DNA of 64,000 nucleotides from Tuctoria greenei (Eukaryota > Streptophyta > Magnoliopsida > Poales > Poaceae): contig JAYESD010000011.1 in the NCBI GenBank assembly GCA_036927565.1, forward strand, positions 156,656,592 to 156,720,591. Direction: 5' to 3'. The notes under the pieces were generated by a model that saw only the letters and a program-made list of their open reading frames with translations, was not told the DNA's origin and searched no databases. Position numbers and translations under genes: made by a program. Shown piece by piece: positions 37,801-48,280 of the stretch (positions within the stretch are counted from its first letter, which is position 1; each line of letters opens with the position of its first letter).

Positions 37801-38414
37801 AAGACCTCGGCATACAAGTTTGCTACGCTTCCGTAGCTCATCCTGCCAGCAATGGACAAGCCGAGAGAGCAAATGCAGAGATCCTTAAAGGACTCAAAAC
37901 ACGCACTTATGAGCGCTTGAAAAAGCACGGAGCCAATTGGATCGAAGAGCTTCCGCCCAATCTATGGGCCAACAGGACTTCTCCAAGTCGGGCAACCGGA
38001 GAAACACCCTTCTTTCTGGTGTACAGAGCTGAAGCGATCCTTCCTCCGGAAATCACCTTGGGTTCCCTCCGAGTCTGGACCTTCGACGAAGCCGCGCAGG
38101 ACCAGCTCCGGCGCGAAGACCTAGACCTCCTCGAGGAGGAAAGGTGCCAAGCAGCTGTTCGGAATGCCCGATACCGCCAAGCTCTACGGCGCTATCATCA
38201 GCGGCATGTACACAACCGACAGCTCGAGGAAGGCGATCTGGTGCTACGGAGAATACTATCCAGAGAAGGGCAAAACAAACTCTCCCCCGGCTGGGAAGGG
38301 CCCTTTCGAGTGATTAAAGTATCCCGTCTCGGAAGCGTTCGCTTGGCTACCGAGGATGGGACACCTCTCCCAAATCCTTGGAACATCGAGCACCTCCGTA
38401 AGTTCTACACTTAA
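34872..38414 (+). pseudogene. pol of element B, two nonsense changes
   Basis: Open apart from TAG at 35823-35825 (shared with A) and TGA at 36375-36377 (CGA to TGA). From ~36378 on, the frame is open through the second RNase H and integrase to TAA at 38412-38414. Catalytic motifs (YVDD, D-D-E of integrase) remain. Confidence 0.85.
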
Positions 38415-39678
38415 TTCCACGGAGGTGAGTCTTAAGTAACTTGAAATGTATGTTATAGAGTCATTGTACAGAGTCAGGTAGTTCCTCCGGGAGAGCAGCC
38501 GGACCTTTCTCGAAAGGTTTGAAAAGCTCATGCAACACTTGACACAGTCTCCGGACTAAAAGTGTGGCTAACTACCCTGGGTCAAACGAGAAACCAAACA
38601 CACTTAGCCTGGTTCCGTACCCTAAGAGTGTACTTGTTTCCCCTGTACCCCGGACCTATGATGAAAGACATCTTCATGTGAAATAGACTCCACGTGCATC
38701 CATTTTTGCATAGGCTCGACATTTTTATTTTTCTCTTTCTTGTCTATAACAGAAATGTGCAATTCTTAAGAAGTTCTAGTTTGACCGGTTTACATACGAT
38801 TCGAGTTGAATTGTCAGATTTTTTGGATTTAAATATCGTCTGTGGCCAACTCGCCTGAAAGCCGCCAAGCCATTCTAGGGCTGGAGTGCGCTATCGACTT
38901 AGCCTGGTCAAGCACCCTAAGTACGCCACTCTACCTACATCCCGGCAGGCCAAAGTAAGGTGGGTCCGTGGACAATTGGATCTAAAAGAAAAGACAATTC
39001 ATCCAGTCGTATTAAAAATCGTGTTCAACTTAAAATTTTCTTGAGAACCGTAAGCCACGACGAAGTTATAGACAAGGAACGAATTTTACTATTTTTCTTG
39101 GCTTAAGTGTGCAGGAAAATTGAATCCTACGTTGATGGAGAAAAACCGGAGCTAACCAAGCCCCGACTCCCACCAGGGCGTCAACCGTCAGCGTTGACTA
39201 AAAGATGGTGAGAAGACCCCGTCACTGGAGTCTGTTGCCAACAAACCAAGTGTGGCAAAGGTCATTGCCGGAGCTGCTAAGCTCCGACACCTTGGAGTAT
39301 TAACTACCGACGCTCAGCGTGTTGATAGAGGCTATTGCCGGAGCTACTAAGCTCCAGCGATGGACAGTGCCGGAGCTTCTAAGCTCCGACAACTTCAGGG
39401 GACCTTCACTATCAAAAACTTCGGACCTAAATTCCACAAGTTCGAAGCAAATTCGTCTTCAACAAAACTCAACATCCTTTTGGTACATGTCCACAATCAA
39501 ATTGTGCACATCTACCAGGGGGCCAAGTGAAGATAAATATGTTGAAGACAAAAAAAATGAAATTCGCAAAAAATTGGGGATTTCATTTCATCTGAAGACC
39601 GGAGATTACATCTGGAGACAAGGGATTACAAAATTGAGGAAGAAGAGAAGATACAAGTAAAGGCTAAAAGAGACGGTC
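38415..39678 (+). other. Element B, region between converging genes
   Basis: Non-coding. Three hairpin-forming units (CCGGAGCT..TAAGCTCCG type) lie at 39264-39290, 39334-39360 and 39367-39391. It is the counterpart of 51721-52968 in element D. Confidence 0.7.
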
Positions 39679-40270
39679 CTATACCCTATGGAAGAACTCG
39701 GCGACCTTCTGGGCGACCTCCGACACGCGGGCTCGGGTAGCTTCGCCTTCTCCTTCGACGGGGCCTTCAAGCACCGGATCCAGAGGAAATCGAGGGTTCC
39801 GGCTGGTGTAGCACGTCAACACATATTCTGTGACGTTCCTAGCCAGGGATTGCCCCTCGACCTCCAGCTGGTCCGCGATGACGTCACCCACCTTGGAGAG
39901 CTTGCTGCCTGCGGTGCTCAACGCTTGCAACGCAAGGTCCGGCTCTGGCTCCGGATCATCCGGGTGCACGGGGCTGAAACCCATCGGCGTCAGCGCGTCG
40001 TCGGCCTTGCCCAGGAACTCCCAAATCTGCAGGGAGTCCGCCTTCCTCAAGTTCTTCATCTCTTCCAGGGATCTCCGGGCCGCCGTCAGCTCCGAATTCT
40101 CGCGGGCGAGGCGCTCAACTTCTTTGGCGTTTTGCTGGATCTTCGCAGCAACCCGCTTCTCAAGTCTTCCGAGCTCCTCCCCCCGGAGGTGTATCTTGTT
40201 TCGGCGATCGACCAAGTCCTTCTCCCTAGCCTCCACTTTCTTCTCCCGGGCGATAAGGGCACACTCGTAT
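39679..40270 (-). pseudogene. Opposite-strand gene of element B, C-terminal fragment
   Basis: Open frame to the natural stop at 39679-39681, encoding the end of the coiled-coil protein (EAREKDLVDRRNKIHL ... LQIWEFLGKADDAL ... VAEFFHRV). Its upstream part is lost at 40270, where B is fused to element C. Confidence 0.85.
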
Positions 40271-40281
40271 TGCCAGACGGT
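40271..40281. other. Filler at the B/C fusion point
   Basis: TGCCAGACGGT fits neither flanking copy at this place but repeats the sequence at 40307-40317 (with the preceding T, 12 bp are shared). This is what a templated insertion during end joining looks like. Confidence 0.65.
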
Positions 40282-43163
40282 TGGAGGAGCATGAGCGGTT
40301 GGAGTTGCCAGACGGTCTGCCCGGCATTGACACGTCGATATGGAGCGAAGTTCCGGTGCTGGCGGCAGCTTTCGACCCTGTCCTGACCAGGATCCGCCAA
40401 TGTGTGGAGGGAGGATTGACTCCCCAGGCGGTGTTCTGCAACTTCCTGTCCAACAGGTGGGCGCCGCTGAAGAGGAGGGAGAAGCTCGCCTGGGCCCTCA
40501 ACAGCGTGATGGACGAGGACCGGGTTGAGACCGGGTTGAAGTCCAGCATGGTGGGGAAGACCTTGGAGTTTCACCTCAAGAAATTCCAGCACGGCATCGA
40601 CGTTGATGGAGATTACTTGACTCCGCCGCCGGCCTTCCTCCCTCTGAACGTGGAAGTTGAATTCAGCAGGGAGCTCCGGCGGACGATGCCCGCGCTTGAC
40701 GACCTTGGTGTCGTCGAGAGAAGATCAACCACCCTGTTGGCGATCCCCGGGTTGTCCGAAGACGGCTCCGCCCCTGTCCCACAGCCAAGAGCTGAGGTCA
40801 TCGGCAAGGGCAAGGAGCTGGCGGAGGAGCCGGAGAGCCGGAAGAGGAAGCTGCGACATGCTGACAGAAGGTCCATCGGGCCTGCCACTTCCCCCCCGGT
40901 TCCCCCTCCTCAGGAAGGAAGATCCTCCGCCGCCGTGGCGACTGTCCCCGTGGTGGGATCCTTCCGGAACGTTACTGTTCCGGCGGTGGGATCCTCTCGG
41001 AGTGCGACTGTCCCCGTGGTGGATCCCTCCTGTGGTGCTAGCTCCGGGCGCGCGACTCCGGCATCTGGAGCGGTGAGGGCCTCCAGGTCCAGGAGTTCCT
41101 CCCGATCAAGGAGAGCTCCGACCCGGGAAACGCCCGCGGCTGTGGCAAGTCCTGGGAGTCCACCCGGAGCTCCTACGCCGACCGTGGCCAGCCCGGATCG
41201 TCCGGGAAAGAGGTTCCGCGCAAGCTGGTGCGGGAGCCTCCCAAGGTAATTTTTCTTTTTTACCTCAATTAACTTTTTAATTGTAGCATCTGTTTGCTCA
41301 ATTTCTTCGTTCTTCATCTGCAGCGTTCCCAAGAAGGGGAGTGAAGCTCCATCCTCAGCCACAGTGTCTGAGGTTGCGAGGGCTTCTACTCTAGTCCCGG
41401 TGCCGCCCCAAGCGGAGGCTGCGACAGCTCCGGCGCCGGCTGTCGTGGTCATGGACCTCGACTCATCTCCAGAAGTTCCCGTGGTAGCGCCGGACCACAG
41501 GAATGAAGATGCGCCAGCGGCACCCGTCCCGGAAGTGGAAGCTCCGGGTCCTGGTGCTGCAGTAGTAGAAGCTCCGGCTGTTGAGTCGGAGGAAGTAGCA
41601 GTCCCGGCTTCGGAGCCGGAAAGTGCTGAAGCCCCGGCGATTGAGCTGGAGGTGGCTGAAGCCCCGGCATGCGAGCCGGAAGTCGAAGTAGTTCCGGCAG
41701 TTGAGCCGGTTACTTCCGAAGCTCCGGCCGCAGAGCCGGTGATTGTTGGAGCGCCAGCCGCAGAGCCGGCGGCTGAAGAGGCAAGGGAGCTTGAGCCTTC
41801 CTCAGAAGAGGTGTCCCGGCCGGAGCCATTAGCGGCCCCTGCCCCGGAGGCGACGACATCGATGGTACCTGTGGCAGAGCCAGAGTGCCTGAACGAAGTC
41901 GCCGGCCCCCAGCCTGAGGGGGCAAATGAAGACTTGGTGGCGGGACCTCCTTCGATGGCGACGGAAGCCGTCCCGGAGGAAGGCCCTAGCGCTTTGGAAG
42001 CTCGGGGTTCCACTCTCGTAGAGTGGGACCCAATTTTTGTATGTGAAGACCCGCTGGAACCAGCGGAAGAGATCCCAGCAGGTCCGGAGCCCATCTCGCT
42101 GTCGATGTCCATCGACAACGCCTGCTCCAGTCTACGTCAGGTCCAGCTGGCCTTCTTCCACGATAGCAAGGCTCTTGAAGAGGAGCGCAAAACCCTTAGG
42201 CGGTGGCGTAATAGGCTCCACTTCGAGACTAAGCTGGCGCAGTCGAGGCTTGCGGATGACAAGGATTGGATCAAGCGGGAGAAGATCCGCCTGGAGCTTT
42301 GGGACAAGCTGCTGGACGAGAGGGAGAGCATGACTCACGCCCTCGATGCTCAATCCCGGGAATTCCACGACCAAGCTAAGGCTGCTAACGACGCGGCCAA
42401 TGCTCGGTTTGATCAGCTCGAGGCCATCAGCACCGCACTCATCAAGCGCCGGGAGGCACTTGAAGGGAGGGAAAGACGGCTCGAGGACGAGGAGCAAAAA
42501 CTCCTAGAGCTACAGGATGACGTCTTGCGACGGGAAGAAGAGCTCGCCGAGAAAACAGCTCTGGCGGACAAGGGCCTCGAGGAGCGCACTAAGAAATTGG
42601 AAGAGCGCTGCCTCGAGGAAGAGGAGAAGACCTGGGTGCGGGGGCAGGAACTCTACGAATACGAGTGTGCCCTTATCGCCCGGGAGAAGAAAGTGGAGGC
42701 TAGGGAGAAGGACCTGGTCGATCACCGGAACAAGATCCACCTCTGGGAGGAGGAGCTCGGAAGACTTGAGAAGCGGGTTGCTGCGAAGATCTAGCAAAAC
42801 GCCAAAGAAGTTGAGCGCCTCGCCCGCGAGAATTCGGAGCTGACGGCGGCCCGGAGATCCCTGGAAGAGATGAAGAACTTGAGGAAGGCGGACTCCCTGC
42901 AGATTTGGGAGTTCCTGGGCAAGGCCGACGACGCGCTGACGCCGATGGGTTTCAGCTCCGTGCACCCGGATGATCCGGAGCCGGAGCCGGACCTTGCGTT
43001 GCAAGCGTTGAGCGCCACAGGCAGCAAGCTCTCCAAGGTGGGCGATGTCATCGCGGACCAGCTGGAGGTCGAGGGGCAATCCCTGGCTAGGAACGTCACA
43101 GAATATGTGTTGACGTGCTACACCAGCCGGAACCCTCGATTTCCTCTGGACCCGGTGCTTGAA
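40282..43163 (+). pseudogene. Opposite-strand gene of element C, 5'- and 3'-truncated
   Basis: It begins at EEHERLELP, about residue 165 of the D protein, so the N-terminal domain is missing. Exon 1 runs to 41245; the intron 41246-41323 has GTAATT and TGCAG borders; exon 2 follows. The Ala/Pro/Glu repeat section and coiled coil are present. TAG at 42792-42794 (CAG in D) stops it, and the 3' end is fused to pol at ~43178 after a deletion. Confidence 0.85.
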
Positions 43164-43178
43164 GACCCGGTGCTTGAA
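43149..43178 (+). repeat. 15-bp tandem duplication at a deletion junction
   Basis: GACCCGGTGCTTGAA occurs twice in a row (43149-43163, 43164-43178) exactly where the opposite-strand gene is fused to the end of pol. Confidence 0.85.
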
Positions 43179-46100
43179 CGCTTCCAGGACGGGATACTTT
43201 GATCACTTGAAAGGGCCCTTCCCAGCCGGGGGAGAGTTTGTTTTGCCCTTCTCTGGATAGTATTCTCCGTAGCACCAGATCGCCTTCCTCGAGCTGTCGG
43301 TAGTGTACATGCCGCTGATGATAGCGCCGTAGAGCTTGGCGGTATTGGGCATTCCGAATAGCTGCTTGGCACCTTCCCACCTCGAGGAGGTCTAGGTCTT
43401 CGCGCCGGAGCTGGTCCTGCGCGACTTCGTCGAAGGTCCGGACTCGGAGGGAACCCAAGGTGATTTCCGGAGGAAGGATCGCTTCAGCTCCGTACACCAG
43501 AAAGAAGGGTGTTTCTCCGGTTGCCCGACTTGGAGAAGTCCTGTTGGCCCATAGAGTGGGCGGAAGCTCTTCGATCCAATTGGCTCCGTGCTTTTTCAAG
43601 CGCTCATAAGTGCGTGTTTTGAGTCCTTTAAGGATCTCTGCATTTGCTCTCTCGGCTTGTCCATTGCTGGCAGGATGAGCTACGGAAGCGTAGCAAACTT
43701 GTATGCCGAGGTCTTCGCAATATCCTTGAAATGCGGAGCTTGTGAATTGAGTCCCATTATCAGTGATGATCTTATTTGGGACTCCGAATCTGCTCACGAT
43801 GGATTGTAGAAAATTGATTGCAGATTGTTTGTTGATCGTCACAACGGGAGTTGCTTCCGGCCACTTGGTGAACTTGTCGATGGCGACGTACAGGAACTTG
43901 TAACCTCCGACGGCTCTTGGGAAGGGTCCCAAGATGTCCATCCCCCACACAGCGAAAGGCCATGTGAGAGGTATCATTTGTAAGGACTGAGCAGGTGTAT
44001 GAATTTGCTTTGCATGAAATTGGCATGCTTTGCATTTCTTCACCAGCTCAGTGGCATCCTGGAGCGCTGTAGGCCAGTAGAAGCCGTGCCGAAAGGCTTT
44101 TCTGACCAGCGTGCGGGAAGATGCGTGGTTCCCACACTCGCCTCCATGGATTTTTGCGAGGAGCTCGCAGCCTTCTTCCCTTGTGATGCACCGCATTAGG
44201 ATGCCGTTGGCACCGCGCCGGTAGAGATCCACTTCTACCAACGTGTATCTTTTAGCCAATCTGACTACCCGGTCAGCGGATACATCATCGTCAGGAAGGA
44301 TGTTGTCTTTCAAGTAGCTCCGGATCTCCGAGATCCATGCATCGGAACTGACTTGAGCATTTGAGTCTTGCGTGCTGGGTTGCTCGGAGCTTCCGGCAGC
44401 ACCTACGACCCTTGATGGCTGCCATGGTAACAGGGCCATCGGGACCGTCAGCTTCGGGATGCTGATCTTGCCCCCTTCGTTCAGTTCGGCAGGCTGAACT
44501 GTGGGTTTTGACAACCTCCGGACAAAGGTTCCTTCAGGAGCCGAAGCTCCAGTTGACGCCTTGGTCGAGAGTTCGTCAGCTTCAGCATTGTGAGCACGCT
44601 GAACATGGTGAAGGTCTAGGACTTCGAAGTCCTTCTGAAGCCTCTGGACTTCAAGGAGGTAAGCAGCCAGCTGGAGATTATTGCAGGAGCATTCACCCTT
44701 CACCTGCTTGATGACGAGTTGTGAATCTCCTTTGACCAGCAATTGCTTGACACCGTATGATAGTGCCACCTTTAATCCATAGATGAGTGCTTCATACTCC
44801 GCCATGTTGTTGGTTGCCTTGAAGTCAAGGTGTACCATGTATTTCACCTTCTCCCCAGTTGGAGCGAGGAGAAGGATTCCAGCTCCGGCTCCCTGCTTCT
44901 GCATGGAACCGTCGAAGTAAAGGGTCCAGTGAGGCTTAGTGAAAGTTGGAACTTGAGGTTCCGTCTTCTGCTCGCTGGGGCCCCCAGGGTTTAATGGAGA
45001 GGGAGTCCATTCTGCCACGAAATCTGCCAACGCTTGACTCTTGATTGCTTGTCTCGGAATGAATTCAAGATCGAATTCAGCCAATTCCGCTGCCCACTTT
45101 GCAATATTCCCAGTTGAATTGGGATTATGCAGGATCGCTCGAAGTGGCTATGAGGTCACCACCGAGACTTTGTGAGCTTGGAAATAGTGTCGAAGCTTCC
45201 TTGAGGCAATAAGAACTGCATAAAGCAGTTTATGCACCTCTAGGTATCGAGTCTTGGCATCATGTAACACTTCACTGATGAAGTATACCGGGCGTTGAAT
45301 GGTCCGGACCCTCCCGGAGGGGTTCGGAGCTTCCTGTTCATTGATCCGGACCCTCTCGGAGGGGTCCAGACTCTCTTCGGGGACCTCCGGGTTCTGGGTG
45401 GAGGAACCCGGAGCTTCTTCAGAAATGACCTGGACCCTCTTAGAGGGGTCCGGGTCCTCTGAAGTGGCTTCTTGTGGGTTTGAGTCTGGGAGCTGGGACC
45501 CAGACCCGCTTTCAGGAACCTCCAGACCCTCCCGAAGGGGTCTGGATTCCTTAGTATTGGGTAGTTCCGGTCTCTCTGCAACCAGAACCATACTGACGAC
45601 TTCGTCAGTAGCTGAAATGTAAAGCAATAAAGGCTCACCAGGGTTCGGAGCTACCAGGACTGGTAGGGTGGTGAGGAACTGTTTCAACTCCTGGAATGCC
45701 TTCTCTGCTTCTTCAGACCATTGGAATGGTCCGGACTTCCTCAGTAACTTGAAGAAGGGAAGTGCTCTTTCCGTCACTCTTGAAATGAACCGGCTGAGGG
45801 CTGCTAGACATCCAGTTAATTTTTGGACGTCTTTGATGCGAGTTGGTGGCCGCATGTCTTCAATGGCTTTTATCTTCGCCGGATTAGCCTCTATGCCCCG
45901 GTGACTTACCAGGAAACCAAGAAGCTTTCCGGAACTAACCCCGAAGACGCACTTGTCTGGGTTTAGCTTCGTGCGGGTGGCCCGCAACTTGTCGAAGACA
46001 GCCTGCAAGGTGTCCAAGAGGGACTCCTTGTTCTTGACTTTGACCACGATGTCATCGACGTACACTTCCACTATGTCTCTGATGAGTTCTTCGAAAGTTT

Positions 46101-46644
46101 TGTACATAGCTCGTACAAAAGTTGAAGCTACATTCTTGAGACCAAACGGCATGGCTGTGTAACAATACAATCCATCCACTGTGATGAATGAAGTATGCTC
46201 TTCATCCTCCCTAGACATCCTGATTTGATGATATCCAGAATATGCGTCTAGAAAACACAGTAACTCGCACCCGGAGGTGGAATCCACTATCTGATCTATT
46301 CTAGGTAGTGGGAATGGATCTTTTGGACATGCCTTATTCAGTGTGGTGTAGTCGATGCACATCCGAAGTTTCCCGCCGGCCTTGGGCACAACGACTGGGT
46401 TCGCCAGCAATTTTGGATGAAAGACTTCTCGGATAAATCCGGCTTCGAGCAACTTCTTCACTTCTTGTCGGATGAAGTTCTGTCGCTCTACAGATTGCTT
46501 CCGAGGTTTCTGATGCACAGGCCGAGCATCGGGGTAAATCTTCATATTGTGCTCAATCACTTCCCTGGGGATCCCAGGCATTTGTGACGGTTGCCAAGCA
46601 AATACGTCAACGTTAGCCCGGAGGAAAGTGATGAGCGCGAGTTC
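43179..46644 (-). pseudogene. pol of element C, truncated, one stop
   Basis: Reverse transcriptase, both RNase H domains and integrase are colinear with D. A TAG replaces Tyr in the SYPLRAIL motif near 45148-45150 (TAT to TAG, a transversion). The last ~25 codons are lost at the deletion junction near 43178, so the frame runs into foreign sequence. Confidence 0.85.
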
Positions 46645-46923
46645 CTATTTGTCATTCAACCCACCCGATATGCGGGTGGTTTGAGTGACATCAGAACCAA
46701 TTTGGACGACTTTGACGGGGATGTCGGTGTCGCCGCTTGGCTGCACACGGGGAGCAGAGGTTGAGCCTCGTTGCAGAATGCTCGGAGGTTTTGGAGCTTG
46801 CCCCTGTCTGGAGTCCTCCTCTTGCGCAGTGGTGAGTGCATGGAGCTCCTCCAGAGCAGTTACTCCGGCGGTGCGATCTCCACGAATCCGGAGAACGCCT
46901 GCTGGTGTTGGCATCTTCAACAC
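46645..46923 (-). pseudogene. End of gag-protease of element C, left of D
   Basis: From LKMPTPAGVLRIRGDR to the conserved amber codon at 46645-46647. The frame continues across element D at 59794. AACAC at 46919-46923 is the target duplication. Confidence 0.9.
46919..46923. repeat. Target site duplication AACAC, left of element D
   Basis: It matches AACAC at 59794-59798. Removing D and one copy restores the continuous gag-protease frame of C, which proves nested insertion. Confidence 0.93.
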
Positions 46924-47750
46924 TGTCGACTGTTGGAGTCGGCAGATCCCCTAACACTATGAAAAGTGTTTGAAGGAGTTTGTGGTTCGGTCTGGGCGCG
47001 CGGAGATCTAAGAAAGTGAAATGCGATTTGGACACGAGTGACACGGTGGTTTACGTGGTTCGGGTCGCCTGAGCGTAATACCCTACTCCACGGGTGTGTG
47101 TTTGTTGTATTAACTTGTGAGCTTCAGAGTGTTCGCCCCCTCTGTGTATCGTCGGTTTGTCCTTTTATAGTACAAGGACCAACCGTTACAAGTCAGCCTG
47201 GCCCGACATGTGGCCCTGGCGGTTATTAGTATTGATACACGAGATTAATTGTTGTTAATAACCCTGTAACGGCTCCGACAGTGCCGTTACAGGTGTTAAG
47301 GCTGTCCGATTAATTATCATTAACGTGGAATTAATGGTAATTAATCGGATCTTGAAGTCTGCGGCTGTCCTTTGGAGATCCGGAGCCGTTACAACGTCTC
47401 CCGGGGGCTTTAAGCATCTAGCTCCGTCGTGTGGACACGTGGCAGCTCCGGAGCTTGCTTGGGAGAAGCGGGAAGCTCCGGGGTGACCTGGCACGTGTCA
47501 TGTCCGGAGCTTCTCTCGGTCGGGGGCTACCTCCGGAGGTGCCGTTTCAGTACTTGGCCCGGAGCTTCACCCTTGCGGGTAATAGCTCTGGGCTGACAGT
47601 ACACGTGGCAACCTAGAGGTTAACCATGTTGGAGAAGCGGGTCCGGTCACGTCTGGCGAGTGGGCCCCCGAGGGTCTTCAATTTGAGTTGATGTCCTTCC
47701 CTTGAGATCTTTGTAACCTCAGGGGGTGTATGGTTTTTAGGGTACCGACA
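46924..47750 (-). repeat. 3' LTR of element D
   Basis: 827 bp, identical by eye to the LTR at 58967-59793. The internal sequence next to it reads, on the minus strand, CCAGGGGGCCAC before TGTCGG, a short purine-rich tract that is the likely plus-strand primer. Confidence 0.93.
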
Positions 47751-48280
47751 GTGGCCCCCTGGACCTACCTCCGGGGAAGGCCAACGGGATGAAGTCGTTC
47801 CGCCGGAGGTGGGTCCATACTTGTGACTCTTGAACTGGGTCTTCAAGAGTCTTCGGAGGTGCCTTTGGCGGGGCTTTATGGTTGAGTCCCGACGCGTGGC
47901 GCACCTCAGGCGGCAGATAAGATCTTTGACGTGCGGATCTCTCGCAATTGAAGGTCGTCGGTTCCCGATACGAAAACCGTATCGGTTCCGCGCGCCTTGT
48001 CAGTCCGCCGCCTTTGGGTTTCCCGCCTCGTGATGACAACTGTTTGCCTGGGTAAGAGCCTCGACTTGGTCGTCGGGGTGGTCCCGGGCCCTCTTGTCAT
48101 CGGCTGGGTTGAATTCTTGAGTAGTATGCTTGATTCCCCTGCAGTTTCCATCCAAGCGTTGTGAGGGCTTACTTAAGAAGGAAAGCGCACCGTCGGGAGT
48201 TCTTTACGCTTTCCATCTGTTCTTGCGCTCAAACTCCCAACTCGTGCTTTGCTTTTCTTCTCTCGCCTAGCTGTGCTGCG
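47751..48280 (+). promoter_or_regulatory. Upstream region of the opposite-strand gene of D
   Basis: About 530 bp between the 3' LTR and the ATG. It must hold the promoter and leader if the gene is transcribed on its own. No clear TATA box is visible. It also includes the plus-strand primer tract of the element. Confidence 0.4.

Noticed and set aside
40910..42118. 402-codon minus-strand frame (Ser/Gly/Ala/Thr-rich) opposite the coiled-coil gene
   Set aside because: It mirrors the GCTCCGG-type repeats of the real plus-strand gene; a similar shadow at 49755-50801 has different ends, and neither has a domain.
46924..47750. An LTR shared in tandem by C and D
   Set aside because: The AACAC duplication and the gag frame that is restored when D is removed show that D is nested inside C, so this LTR belongs to D alone.
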